A DNA stretch of 64,000 nucleotides from Closterium sp. Naga37s-1 (GCA_947471745.1 CANJKZ010000089.1:1-64000); one strand, 5' to 3'; shown: positions 51,262 through 63,769, counted from the first letter of the stretch. Program-made: numbers and translations. Notes: generated by a model from the letters alone, not told the origin.

Positions 51262-54200
51262 CCCACTGCACGGACGCTCGGACGGGCCGACACTTGGCCA
51301 CGTTTACACGTCGGCCGGGGTCGAGCCTGTACACACTGACCACTGAGTCTCCTCCAGTCACTGCGTCTGGTCAGGCAGCTGCGTCGGGTCAGGTGTTTGC
51401 TGCAGCGTCCAGGTCTGGTCCTGAGTCTGCCCCCTGCTCGTGTCGCCTCCTGTCTCACGAGACTCTCCTCTGGCACCACCGCCTTGGTCACCCCTCCCTG
51501 CCTCGTCTCCGAGGCATGGCCTCCCGTGTCCTTGTCTCTGGTCTTCCCCGGTCCCTCCCTCCCCTTCCTCCGGGGCCTGCCCCTACCTGCGTCCCCTGTG
51601 TCGAGGGGCGGCAGCGTGCTGCCCCTCACTCCTCCCAGTTTCCTCCGACAGAGGCCCCGCTGCAGACGCTTCACATGGACGTGTGGGGCCCGGCCCGCGT
51701 CCGTGGACAGGGTCACGAGCGCTACTTCCTGCTGGTGGTTGACGACTACTCGCGTTACACCACAGTCTTCCCCTTGCGCAGCAAGGGTGATGTCACTGAG
51801 GTGTTGATCGACTGGATCCGCGCAGCTCGTCTCCAGCTCAGAGAGAGTTTCGGCTCGGACTTTCCTGTTCTGCGTCTGCACTCTGACAGAGGCGGAGAGT
51901 TCTCCTCTGGCCTTCTGCGAGCCTACTGTCGGGCACGAGGCATCCGCCAGACCTTCACGCTTCCGGACTCTCCACAGCAAAATGGGATTGCTGAGCGCCG
52001 CATTGGCATGGTCATGGACGTCGCCCGTACGTCCATGATGCATGCGGCTGCCCCCCATTTTCTGTGGCCGTTTGCGGTTCGGTACGCGGTGCATCAGATC
52101 AACCTTCAGCCCAGGGTCTCCATGCCGGAGACCTCCCCTGCTTTGCTGTGGACGGGGAAGGTTGGCGATGCGTCTGCGTTCCGTGTCTGGGGATCTTGGG
52201 CGTTTGTCCGCGACTTGTCTGCGGACAAGCTGTCCCCTCGTGCTGCTCCCTGCGTCTTCCTTGGCTTCCCCCCTGACGCGCCAGGGTGGCAGTTCTACCA
52301 CCCCACCTCTCGCCGTGTTCTGTCCTCCCAGGACGTCACGTTTGACGAGTCGGCCCCCTACTACCGTCTCTTCCCCTACCGCACTCCGTCCCTCCCCCCG
52401 CCTCCGCTCTTCCTTGTGCCAGGTCCCCCCCCGGTAGACCCCCTTCCCCCTCAGGGTCCTGCCCCTTCAGGTGTGTCCCAGGTAGACGCAGTCGAGCCTG
52501 TGGAGGTCGCTGGTGACTCTGGTGCTGCTGGGGGTGCTGAGCCTGGGGGTGCTGACTCTGGGGGTGCTGAGCGTGTGGGTGCTACGCCTGGGGGTGCTGA
52601 GCCTGGGGGTGCTGAGCCTGAGGGTGCTACGACTGGGGGTGCTGAGCCTGGGGGTGCTGAGTCTGGGGGTGCTGAGCCTGGGGGTGCTACGACTGGGGGT
52701 GCTGAGCCTGGGGGTGCTACGCCTGGAGGTGCTGAGCCTGGGGGTGCGGAGCCTGAGGGAGCTGGGCCTGCTCGTGTGGCGTCTGGCGGTGCTGGGCCTG
52801 GAGGTTCTCTGGGTGCTCCGTCTCGACGGGAGCCACTCTCTCCACAGGAGGTGCGTGAGTGGTTTGCCCGGCGCTGGAGGCGTGCTGCTGGAGCTGGAGG
52901 TTCTTCGGCTGCTGAGGGTGCTGGTGCCACGGGTCCCGGAGGTGCTCGTACTGGGAGTACTGGAGCTGCTGGGCCTGCGGGTACTACTGGAGCTGGAGCT
53001 GCTGAGGGTGTTGGCGCTGAGGGTACTGCTGGCGGTACTGGAGGCGGTCCTGCTGGGGGTGCTACTGGTGCTGCTGGAGGTCCTGGAGCTACTGGAGCTG
53101 CTGGGGGTACTGGAGCTGGAGGTGCTGCTGGCGCTGGTGCTACCACTGGGGGTACTGGTGCTGTCCCTGCTGTGTCTGGAGTCGCTGCGCGGCCTCGGCC
53201 GTACTTCGTTCCGCTTCTTGAGCAGGTTCTTGGTCTCCCGCCTTCTACTGGTCCTCCTCCTCCCTTAGAGTGTCCACAGCCTGTCCCGTCACAGTTACAG
53301 TTACAGTCGGCCTCCCCACTGCCTGCTCCTTCTCCCTACACTGGTCCTACTGGAGGTCTTGCTGAGCGTCGTGAGCCTGCGTCTCGTCCTGCGTCGCTTG
53401 TCCGTGCTGCTCGCGCTAGTGGTCGTGGTTCGCGTCAGCGTCCTCCCCCTGTCCCCGGCACGCACCGGATGTCTCTCCGTCCGTCCACTGCTCCTCTGCG
53501 TGCCCCTTTGCCTTCTCCTCCTGAGTCCTCTCTTCCTGCTCTTGCTGACCCGGAGTCGGACTCCCTTCGTGCTGCCAGTCCGACTGTCACGCGTCTCCTT
53601 GCTACTGTTGTCACTGACCCTTCCTTTGAGTCCACTGCTGCGTCTGCCCTAGTTGCTGAGCTCGTCGACTTTGCTGCTCGCTGTCGTCTAGACTACGCTG
53701 CTAGTCTTGTTGCTGCGTCTGAGTCTGTCTGTTCTCCGTCCGTCGGGGGTGAGTGTGCCCTTGGCACGGACGTCCTTGAGGACAGACAGGAGGAGTTCCA
53801 GTGTTTGGCTGCTGCTTCGAAGAGGGTGTTGCGCTACTTGTGCAGTACGTCGGGCATGGGGCTTGTGCTTGGAGGGCAGAGTCCAGTGGTCCTCACTGGG
53901 CACGCAGACGCTTCTTGGGCTGACGACCAGGCTACGCAGCGGTCGTCACAGGGTTACACCTTCAGCCTTGGTTCCGGCTCTGTCTCGTGGCGGGCTACCC
54001 GCTCGTCTTCTGTTCTCGGCTCCAGTTGTGAGGCTGAGATCTACGCAGGGGCCATGGCTGCACAGGAGCTTCGCTGGCTCACCTACCTGCTGACTGACCT
54101 CGGAGAGCCGCCTCGTTCTCCTCCAGTGCTGTACGTAGACAACAAGGCCATGCTGGCCTTGTGTCGGGAGCAGAGACTGGAGCACAGAACGAAGCAATTT

Positions 54201-54380
54201 GCTCTTCGCTACTTCCTTGCTCGTGAGCTACAGCAGCGTGGTCAGCTACGCCTTGCGTACGTGGCCTCTCAGGCCAACACTGCTGATATCTTCACCAAGG
54301 CACTTGCGCCTTGTGATCATCAGCGCTTCTGTACTCAGCTGGGTCTTGTGCCTACCTTGCCTCACTTGCTCACCCCTTGA
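51150..54380 (+). pseudogene. Copia-2 pol: integrase and RNase H, reverse transcriptase deleted
   Basis: The open frame resumes around 51,215 with DAGVHQFTPASQRVTHCTDA. Integrase: LWHHRLGHPSLPRLRGMA, HMDVWGPARVRGQGHERYF, LHSDRGGEFSSGLL, AERRIGMVMDVARTSM. Connector with GGAEPGGADSGGAE repeats. After EDRQEEFQCLAAAS the sequence jumps straight to KRVLRYLCSTSGMGLVLGG. The whole RT domain, including the YVDD motif present in copia-1 and copia-3, is missing: an in-frame loss of about 1.1 kb. RNase H follows (HADASWADDQATQRSSQGYT, YVDNKAMLAL, TADIFTKALAPCDHQ). Non-autonomous. Confidence 0.92.
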
Positions 54381-54583
54381 CCTTGTTTGTACTGTTATAT
54401 ATATATATACACCTGCTCTTGCTTGTTTAGCCTTATATATGTAATCCTGCATGTGAACTGGCCTTGTGGCCTTGAACTTGTGCTCGGAATGTGTGGTGAC
54501 GTTGTGATCCACCATGAGCTTGCTTTGCTTTGCTTGACTGGTCTTGTGACCCCTTGTCCTCCCCCACTTTGCCTATGGGGGTG

Positions 54584-54709
54584 TGTCAAATTTATATGAC
54601 TTAGCTGCTGTAGGCTATAGTGGGGTAGCACATATGGGGTACAGCTTTCTAGGGTTTGTACTTGTACCCAACTTTCCCTTAGTCTTTTCATTCCTCGTTC
54701 ATTCTCACA
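54584..54709 (+). repeat. Copia-2 3' LTR
   Basis: 126 bp, followed by CTAGG. Confidence 0.96.
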
Positions 54710-54901
54710 CTAGGGTATAGCTAAAAATACAGGGAAAAAATGGGGGGGGTCTCCTCATAGGAAAAAAATACATAATACTCGGGTCTTTACATATGGCATA
54801 TTTTCGTGTTAGTGTTTTTTTAATTAGTCAATGTGGGTGTTTTGCTGGTCCTTTTAGCATCACTGCCTGAGGCGCGAATGTGAGTTTCGGCCTCGAACTT
54901 C

Positions 54902-55033
54902 TGTCAAACACTATATATGTTGTGCTTGTTTAGGCTACAGTGGGTTAGTCTATAGGGGGTACACAATTCTAGGGTTAGGTACTTGTACTCATTTCACTGT
55001 TAGTTCCAACATTCCTGTTTGTTCATCTCAACA
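54902..55033 (+). repeat. Copia-3 5' LTR
   Basis: 132 bp, TGTCAAACACT to CATCTCAACA; one C/T difference from its partner. Confidence 0.96.
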
Positions 55034-55561
55034 TGGTATAGAGCAGGTCCTTCGCTAGGACCGTTTTTTAGGGCCCACCACTACCTACCTACCTACCTAC
55101 CTACTACGCCCTAGGGCGCCTCGTACTTCACGGCCCACTAAGGCCCCGCGACCCGCCCCTTAGCGACCTACGCGCCGCCCCTTAGCGGCCCCTTACGGCC
55201 TCGCGCTCGCCCCTACAAGCCCCGAACGGCCCCGCGCTCGCCTTTAGCGGCCCCTTACGGCCCCGCGCTCGCCCCTAGAGGCCTCGAACGGCCCTGCGCT
55301 CGCCCCTAGAGGCCCTGAACGGCCCCGCCAGAACGAGCCGCACGAACCGAGCCGCCCAGCCCGAACCGAGCCGCCCAGCCCGAACCGAGCCGCCCAGCCC
55401 GACCCGAGCCGCGCCGCCCGAACCGAGCCGCGCCGCCCTACCTGAACCGAGCCGCGCCGCCCGTACTGGACGGAGCCGCCCTACCTAAGTCGCACTGCCT
55501 ACTGTTTCTGGGGTGCACCTACTGCTATTACTGCTACTCTACTGTTACTCCTACTACTGCT
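55034..55561 (+). repeat. Copia-3 leader with GC-rich minisatellites
   Basis: GGCCCCGCGCTCGCCCCTAG-type units (55,140-55,330), then GAACCGAGCCGCCCAGCCC units (55,340-55,470). The units differ from those of copia-1 and copia-2. Confidence 0.85.
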
Positions 55562-58500
55562 ATGGCTAGCCCTCCTGTGCTAGCTTTCGATACTGAGGGC
55601 CGCCCAGTGAGGTTCGAAACCTGGCTAGATGACCTACACCTCTTCCTACAGCTCACTGCCAAGGAGGACATCTCACTGTACGATCACGCCCTAGGCCATG
55701 CTACTGCTCCTGCTGCTACTGCTCCCTGCTCGTGTCGCTCTCTGGCACACGAGACTGTCCTCTGGCACCACCGACTTGGTCACCCGTCTGTACAGCGCCT
55801 TCGTGCCATGCACTCCCGGTACCTTGTCTCTGGTCTTCCCAGGGTCCTCCCTCCCCTCCCGCCCTCGCCCGCTCCTCCCTGCCTTCCCTGTGTCGAGGGG
55901 CGGCAGCGCGCCGCTCCTCACTCCTCCTCGTTTCCCCCGACGACTGCTCCCTTGCAGACGCTCCACATGGACGTGTGGGGCCCAGCCCGCGTCCGTGGTC
56001 AGGGTCAGGAGAGGTACTTCCTGATAGTTGTTGACGACTACTCGCGCTACACCACGGTCTTCCCCTTGCGCACCAAGGGTGAGGTCCCTGATGTCTTGAT
56101 CCCTTGGATCCGCAGAGCCCGTCTCCAGCTCAGCGAGCGTTTTCACTCGGACTTTCCTGTCCTGCGCTTGCACTCTGACAGAGGTGGTGAGTTCTCCTCC
56201 GACCTCTTGGCAGCCTACTGTGCTGAGCACGGCATTGAGCAGTCGTTCACGCTTCCGGCCTCTCCACAGAGGAATGGGGTTGCAGAGCGCCGCATTGGCC
56301 TGGTCATGGAGGTCGCCCGTACCTCCTTGATCCATGCGGCTGCCCCCCACTTTCTGTGGCCGTTTGCGGTCCGGTACGCTGCGCATCAGCTCAACCTCTG
56401 GCCCCGTGTCTCCTTGCCGGAGACCTCGCCCACACTGCTGTGGACGGGGGAGGTTGGCGATGCGTCGCGTTTCCGGGTCTGGGGATCTCGAGCTTTTGTC
56501 CGCGATACGTCTGCGGACAAGCTCTCCTCCCGTGCTGTTCCCTGCGTCTTCCTCGGCTTTGTCCCGGACGCGCCTGGTTGGCAGTTTTACCACGCCACCT
56601 CGCGCCGAGTCTTGCCCTCTCAGGACGTCACTTTTGACGAGTCCGTCCCCTACTACCGCCTCTTCCCCTACCGCACTGCCCCGCTCCCCCCCCCGCCTCT
56701 CTTCCTCGCGCCAGGTGCTGCTGTCGTAGACCCCCTCCCCCCTCAGGGTGCCGCTCCCTCAGGTGTGTCTCAGGTAGACCCGGTTGAGCCTGTTGAGGTA
56801 GATGTCGACTCTCGTCCTGCTGCGGGTGCTGAGCCTGGGGGTGCGGAGCCTGGGGGTGCGGAGCCTGGGGGTGCTGAGCCTGGGGGTGCGGAGCCTGGGG
56901 GTACTGAGCCTGGGGGTGCTGAGCCTGGGGGTGCGGAGCTTGGGGGTACTGAGCCTGGGGGTGCTGAGCCTGGGGGTGCTGAGCCGCAGAGTCCGGAGTC
57001 TGGGGGTTCTGAGTCTGGAGGTCCTGAGCCTGAGAGTCCTACACCTGGAGGAGCCCTCTCCTCGGAGCAGCTGCGTGAGTGGTACTTCTAGTACTGCAGC
57101 CTCAGGAGAGGTACCTCTGGGGCCAGGCGTACTACTCGGACTGGTGCTAGTGCTTCTCCTCCTAGCCGGGAGCTCCCCTCCCGTGAGCGGATCCGTGAGT
57201 GGTACGTGCGCCGCTGCACTCTTCGGAGTGGCGCGCCTGGTGTCGCGGACCCCGCTGCTGCCGTTGGAGCTGCTGCTGGTGCTGAGGACCCGGGCGTTGG
57301 AGCTGCTGCTGTTGCTGAGGACCCTGGTGCTGGTGTCTCTGCTGGTTCTGGAGTCGCTGCCCGACACCGGCCGTACTTCGTTCCGCTCCTTCAGCAGGTT
57401 CTTGGTCTCCCGCCTTCTCCCGGTCCTCCTCCTCCCTTCGAGTGTCCACAGCCTGTCCAGTCACAGTTACAGTTACAGCCCGCCTCCCCACTGCCTGCTC
57501 CTTCTCCCTACACTGGTCCTACTGGAGGTCTTGCTGAGCGTCGTGAGCCTGCGTCTCGCCCTGCGTCGCCTGTCCGTGCTGCTCGCACTAGTGGTCACAG
57601 TTCGCGTCAGCGTCCTCCTCCTGTCCCTGGCACGCACCGGATGTCTCTGCGTCCGTCCACTGCTCCTCTGCGTGCCCCTTTGCCTTCTCCTCCTGAGTCC
57701 TCTCTTCCTGCTCTTCCTGACCCGGAGTCGGACTCTCTTCGTGCTGCCAGTCCTACTGTCACGCGTCTCCTTGCTACTGTTGTCACTGACCCTTCCTTTG
57801 AGTCCACTGCTGCGTCTACCCTAGTTACTGAGCTCATCGACTTTGCTGCTCGCTGTCGTCTAGACTACGCTGCTAGTCTTGTTGCTGAGTCTGAGTCTGT
57901 CTGTCCTCCGTCCGTCGGGGGTGAGTGTGCCCTTGGCACGGACGTCCTTGAGGACAGGCAGGAGGAGTTCCAGTGCTTGGCTGCTGCTTCACCTCATCTC
58001 GTGTCCGTACTGCTTACCCCTGAGGGAGACCCGTATGCACTTGACATCCCGACTCCGCGCTCTTACGCGGAGGCGATAGAGGGTCCCTACTCTTCTCAGT
58101 GGCAGGCAGCTATGGATGCAGAGATGGCTTCCTGGAAGTCCACAGGCACCTACGTTGACGCTGTCCCCCCTCCTGGGGCGAACATCGTCAGTGGCATGTG
58201 GATTTTCAGGGTGAAGCGGCCGCCGGGTTCTCCGCCTGTCTTCAAGGCGCGTTACGTGGCTCGTGGCTTCAGTCAGCGGCAGGGAGTTGACTACTTTCAG
58301 ACCTTCTCTCCCACCCCGAAGATGACCACTCTTCGGGTACTGCTGCACGTAGCTGCTCACCGTGACTACGAGCTACACTCTCTTGACTTCAGCACTGCTT
58401 TCTTGCAGGGCAGCCTGCACGAGGAGATCTGGCTGCGCCGCCCACTTGGCTTCACTGGGACTTTTCCTCCTGGCACCCAGTGGAGCCTCCGGCGGCCAGT

Positions 58501-59626
58501 CTACGATCTCCGCCAGGCACCGCGTGAGTGGCACGACACACTGAGGACTACGCTTGCGGCTCTTGGGTTTGCTCCCTCTACTGCCGACCCGTCGCTGTTT
58601 CTACGCACCGACACGTCTCTGCCGCCGTTCTACATCCTCGTGTACGTCGACGACTTGGTCTTTGCCACAGCTGACACTGCTGGACTCGCCTACGTGAAGT
58701 CCGAGCTGCAGAAGAGACACTCGTGCACAGACCTGGGTGAACTGCGCAGCTACCTTGGCTTGCAGATCACCCGGGACAGAGCACGCCGCACCATCACCCT
58801 GACTCAGTCACACATGGTGCAGCAGGTCCTTCAGCGCTTCGGCTTCACGTACTCCTCGCCTCAGGCCACTCCTCTGCCTACTCGCCACTCGCTCTCAGCT
58901 CTGCCTTCGGATGAGTCCGTAGAGTCGAGTGGCCCGTACCCAGAGCTTGTTGGCTGCCTCATGTACCTGATGACCTGCACGCGACCTGACCTTGCATACC
59001 CTCTTAGCATTCTCGCACGCTATGTTGCTCCTGGGAGACACCGACCAGAGCACATGGCTGCAGCGAAGAGGGTGTTGCGCTACTTGTGCAGTACGTCGGG
59101 CATGGGGCTAGTGCTTGGAGGGCGGAGTCCAGTGGTCCTCACTGGTCACGCAGACGCTTCTTGGGCTGACGACCAGGCTACGCAGCGGTCCTCACAGGGT
59201 TACACCTTCAGCCTTGGTTCCGGGTCTGTTTCGTGGCGGGCTACTCGCTCGTCTTCTGTTCTCGGCTCCAGTTGTGAGGCTGAGATCTACGCAGGGGCCA
59301 TGGCTGCTCAGGAGCTTCGCTGGCTTACCTACCTGCTGACCGACCTTGGAGAGCCGCCTCGTTCTCCTCCAGTCCTGTACGTAGACAACAAGGCCATGCT
59401 GGCCTTGTGTCGAGAGCAGAGACTGGAGCACAGAACAAAGCACATTGCTCTCCGCTACTTCCTCGCTCGTGAGCTACAGCAGCGTGGTCAGTTGCGGCTT
59501 ACGTACGTGGCCTCTGAGGCCAACACTGCTGATGTCTTCACCAAGGCACTTGCGCCTTGTGATCATCAGCGCTTCTGTACCCAGCTGGGTCTTGTGCCTG
59601 TCTTGCCTCACTTGCTCACCTCTTGA
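55562..59626 (+). pseudogene. Copia-3 polyprotein: gag start fused to integrase-RT-RNase H, one TAG
   Basis: ATG at 55562, VLAFDTEGRPVRFETWLDDL, as in the copia-2 gag. After about 50 residues (ISLYDHALGHATAPAATAP) the frame continues directly into CSCRSLAHETVLWHHRLGHP. Most of gag, the Gly-rich part and the protease are therefore deleted in frame. Integrase (HMDVWGPARVRGQGQERYFL, LHSDRGGEFSSDLL, AERRIGLVMEVARTSL), a GGAEPGGAE connector, RT (FSTAFLQGSLHEEIW, ILVYVDDLVFAT) and RNase H (HADASWADDQATQRSSQGYT, TADVFTKALAPCDHQ) are open. A single TAG at 57089-57091, after EQLREWYF, interrupts the connector; the frame is the same on both sides. Confidence 0.92.
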
Positions 59627-59836
59627 CCTTGGTTGTACTGTTACATATATATGTACCTGCTCTTGCTTGTCTAGCCTTATATATATATGTACTCCTGCAT
59701 GTGAACTGGCCTTGTGGCCTTAAACTTGTGCTCGGAATGTGTGGTGACTTTGTGATCCACCCTGAGCTTGCTTTGCCTTGCTTTACTTGACTGGTCTTGT
59801 GACCCCTAGTTCTCCCCCACTTCGCCTATGGGGGTG

Positions 59837-59968
59837 TGTCAAACATTATATATGTTGTGCTTGTTTAGGCTACAGTGGGTTAGTCTATAGGGGGTACACA
59901 ATTCTAGGGTTAGGTACTTGTACTCATTTCACTGTTAGTTCCAACATTCCTGTTTGTTCATCTCAACA
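59837..59968 (+). repeat. Copia-3 3' LTR
   Basis: 132 bp, followed by ACTTC. Confidence 0.96.
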
Positions 59969-59973
59969 ACTTC

Positions 59974-60269
59974 ATCGCTCTCACGAAAATGCCATGTGGC
60001 ACCTCTCTTGCCACTTGCAACGGAAGATTCACCTGCACGTGGCAACAGAGAAATAGTGGGAGGGGGCAAATCTCGGCAGATTGCCTTTGAATGTACCGCG
60101 AAATTTCATTGAGGGAGAAATTCACACGATATTCTTCCGTATTGCAGCTACTCGTTAACGACTATAATAATGAATCTGTAAGAAAAGGGGGGTGTTATAG
60201 AAAATCAGCCAAAAAGGGGGGTATAGTAGAAACGAGGTCTATCATAACACCCACCCCGCACAAGCTACC
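59974..60269. other. Right half of the inverted-repeat centre
   Basis: With 54715-54896 this is what remains of the original centre after the copia insertions. It contains GGGGGGTGTTATAGAAAATC and AACACCC motifs in both orientations, as might be found at the end of a DNA transposon. No gene is seen. Confidence 0.4.
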
Positions 60270-61221
60270 CAGGGGTGTACAATTATGGGGGGGTGTTTTG
60301 TCCGGGAGTATACGGTATTTCATTTTCCCGTTTTTTGGGTTGCGTAGCAACCCCTTTACATTTGGTAGCACTTTTTTCGGTCGACTCGAATGAACAGTGC
60401 ACATTTTTGTCATATTCCCAACATCTGAAGCACTAGCTTTAACGTTTTGAGAATGTGTGCTTCAAATGTGTGGAGATGACAGCACTGCTACACAAGAGCC
60501 TCCAAAAAAAATGAAACCAAATGAGACCAATTATTCCATAATCGTCGATAAATACAGCGAATGGAAACAATTGGTAGCAGCCTCGCCATATTTTACGGTA
60601 CATCACACACAATTGACGAGACAACAAATTCGGCGTGGATGCAAATTACGGATTTGCATCTACCGTATCGAACATGTGCAAAACGACAACAATCAACAAC
60701 AGCAAATGTCATAAAGTGAATGGCAAAATGCATCAGTGCTACAATAGCGATGGATCCGGTATGCTAAGGCGAGCAACGCTGCCCCAACAACGATCCCCAC
60801 CTCAATTGCAGACCTGACACACTTTAACATGACACCTTACAACAAACACGAACGAGCACATGCGACATTGTACTGGTACAACGACGACAACGCATAACAA
60901 TGAGTGTCTTGGGGAGAATGCTAAAATGCATCGATGATGCAACAAAGGTTGGTCTGGCACGCTAAGGCTATTGCCCCACCGGCGATCACAACCTGAGTTG
61001 CATACACGAGGCACTTCAGCACACGCCTTGAGACAGACACAAACGATACAAACAACACGACTGCACATGCACACACAGGCTCACACACACACATACACAC
61101 TGACACGCACGCAAACAAGCACAGATACATACGGATAGTCAACACACAACCATCATGAAATTCAGCTATTAGTAAATCATCACTAGCCAATCACCCCTTA
61201 CCCTCCCTACACCCCTCCCTT

Positions 61222-61345
61222 CCTCCCTCCCTCCCTCCTTCCTTCCCTCCCTCCCTCCCTCCCTCCCTCCCTCCCTCCCTCCCTCCCTCCCTCCCTCCCT
61301 CCCTCCCTCCCTCCCTCCCTGCCTCCTTGCCTCCCTCCATCCCTC
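61222..61345. repeat. CCCT tetranucleotide microsatellite
   Basis: About 25 copies of CCCT, nearly pure from 61,246 to 61,320. Confidence 0.95.
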
Positions 61346-61699
61346 CCTCCGTCCCTCCCTCATCTCCCTCCCATTGCCTCCCTCATCTCCCTTCTCCGCC
61401 AAACATAATCAAAGAATGCAGCTTACGAGCCCTGCACAAAGTAAAAACAGAGAATGCAACACGCCCTGCACAAGAAAGCAAAAACAGAGGATGCAACTCA
61501 TGTGAGGAGGCCAATTAGGAAACAACTCACCCACACTGCATAAGAAAGCAAAAACAAAGAGAGTACACCTCATAGGATTGCACAAGAAGACAAAAGCAGA
61601 GAATGCAGCTCACCCACTAGAGACGAAATAAGCACAATGGAAAAAGATGAGCAATCGATTTGACAGCTCACAGAGGTAAATTGGTATTAGTCGTGGCAC

Positions 61700-62990
61700 C
61701 ACAGATACTACACCAGCATGATGCCATGCCTTGAAGCCACCCTCAAGTTCAACTTCACACTCACGTTCGCACTCAATCTTGTACTCAATCCCGCACCCAC
61801 TCACACACGCACAAATACTCTCAACTTTCTTAGACACACTCACACAGAAACACACATACAAACCTACACGTTAACTCTTGCACTTACCCTCGCACTCATG
61901 ATCATTCTCATTCCAATCATACGTTACACGTTACAAATACTTCCACGCGCACGCAAGGACACTCACACGCACCCTTGCACTCACACTCGCACTTGCTCTC
62001 GCATTCACCCTAAGACAGTCTCGCTTTTTTAGTTTTGCACTCACACGCACACCCACTCATCCTCGCACTCACCCTTGAACTACCCTCACACTCGAGCTCA
62101 CACTCACCCCAAACCCTGCACCATCATATTTACACTCACATTCACTCTCGCACTTGCTCTAACTCTTGCTCTCGTTCTCACCCTCGCACTCACCTAAACA
62201 CGCACCCTCGTACTTCCTCTCATATTCACCCGCATACACGCACTTGCACGCACCCTCGCACTTACCCTCAAGTACATGCGCGTACTCACACTCGCAGTCA
62301 CACCCGCTTTCGCACCCGAATACCGCCCTCTCACCCTCACACACTCCCGTACTCACTCTCGCAACCACTCACGGACGCACAATTACTTTCAACCGTTCTT
62401 AGACACACCCTCAGAAACACAAACACACACCCTTGCACTCACCCTCGAACTCGCGCACTCACTCGAACACTTTCACACTCACACGCACACACAGTCGCCG
62501 GCACGGTGGCACCCTTGAACTCAACTCACACCCACACCCACACACTCGCCCTCGAACTCACCCTCGCACTCACTCTTCTACTTGCCCTCACACACCATCT
62601 CACACACCCTCGCACTCACGCTTGCACTAAACATCGCAGCCACCATCTAACTCACCATCGCACTCACTCTTGCACTCACTCTCGCACTCACTCTTGCACT
62701 CAAACACATGTAATGTACTCTCAACTCTTCTTCGACAATCACAGAAACACACATACAAACTCTTGCACTCATCATCGTACTCACCCTAGCACACACTCAA
62801 ACGGACCCTCGCACTCCCCCTTGCACTAACACACACTCACACTCGTACTCACCCTCAAACTCGCCCTGGCACTCACTCCCACAATTGCTTTCGCACTCAC
62901 ACTCGCGCTTACGCTCGCACCTGCTCTCTCGTTCACACTCGCACTTGCCCTTGCACTCACAACCGCACTCACCCGCAAGTGCACGTGCAC
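61700..62990. repeat. Degenerate CTCGCACTCACC-type minisatellite
   Basis: Irregular 6-bp and 12-bp units (CTCGCACTCACCCTTGCACT). On the minus strand GAGTGCGAGTGA resembles the left-arm array unit GAGAGTGCGTGA. Two longer units recur at 61,800-61,870, 62,390-62,430 and 62,715-62,760 (CTCAAC, CTTCTT, GACACA). Confidence 0.85.
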
Positions 62991-62999
62991 ATCCAAGTC

Positions 63000-63470
63000 T
63001 CGCCCTCACGTCGCCCGTGCCCAAGCCGCCAGCAAGTGCAAGCGCCCACGGCGCCCGCGCCCACTGCACCAGCGCCTTAGGCGCCAGCACAAACGGCGCT
63101 CGCGCCCAAGGCGCCAGAGCCCCCGGCGCAAGCGCCCACAGAGCCAGCGCCTCATGGGGCAGCACCCACGGCGCTCGCGCCCTAAGCGCAAGCACGTTAG
63201 GTGCTAGCACCCACGGAGCCCGCGCCAACGGCGCAAGCGCCCACGGCGCCAGCGCCCTAAGCGCAAGCACCTTATGCGCCAGCGCCCATGGCGCAAGAGC
63301 CTTAGGCGCAAGCGGCCAAGGCGTCTGCGCCATAAGCGCAAGCGCCTTAGGCGCCAGCAACCACGGCGCTTGCGCCCACGGCCCCAGCGCCCTAAGCGCA
63401 AGGGGCTAGGCACAAGCGCCAATAGGGCCCGCGCCGACGGCGCAAGCGCGCACGGCGCTCTCTCTCGCGC
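63000..63470. repeat. GC-rich array of GCGCCCACGGCGCCAGCGCC type
   Basis: Units of 12-18 bp in which short palindromes (GGCGCC, GCGC) alternate with CACG or TTAG. On both strands the frames stay open as Ala/Gly/Arg repeats, with no protein meaning. Confidence 0.88.
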
Positions 63471-63769
63471 CTCTCCCTCTAGTGCTTCCTTAGCTCTCAC
63501 GCGCGCACTCTCCTGCGCTCTCGCTCCCTCGCGCTCCCTCTCCCCCCTCTTCAAATAGTAGTGCAACGCAAGAGACCAATCAACACACAGAAACTACAAA
63601 TACGATAGGAAAAATCGGAAATATAGGACCTTTCAGTAGGGGGAAGGGAGGAAAAAAGGACAGGGAAAGGTAAACGCACCTGCAATTCACGGTGCAGAGT
63701 CAAACCCGCGCTCGCGCACCGGCTCCCACTCGCGCACCAGCTTGCTCGTGACCTGTCGACAGAGTCGGC

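Larger units (their letters stand above)
48505..54709 (+). mobile_element. Copia-2, Ty1/copia element with 5-bp target duplication
   Basis: LTRs 48505-48630 and 54584-54709 (126 bp each, TGTC...CACA) differ at one base. CTAGG flanks both ends (48500-48504 and 54710-54714). TGGTATAGAGC follows the 5' LTR as primer-binding site, and ATGGGGGTG precedes the 3' LTR. The insertion lies in the left inverted-repeat arm, just after its CTCCCGGACATAACACCC motif. Confidence 0.97.
54902..59968 (+). mobile_element. Copia-3, Ty1/copia element with 5-bp target duplication
   Basis: LTRs 54902-55033 and 59837-59968 (132 bp) differ at one base. ACTTC flanks both ends (54897-54901 and 59969-59973). TGGTATAGAGC follows the 5' LTR. 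It lies 187 bp downstream of copia-2, in the remaining central sequence of the inverted repeat. Confidence 0.97.

Noticed and set aside
61000..61160. Possible telomere-like or TG/CA signal
   Set aside because: Only irregular CACACA runs; no telomeric unit.
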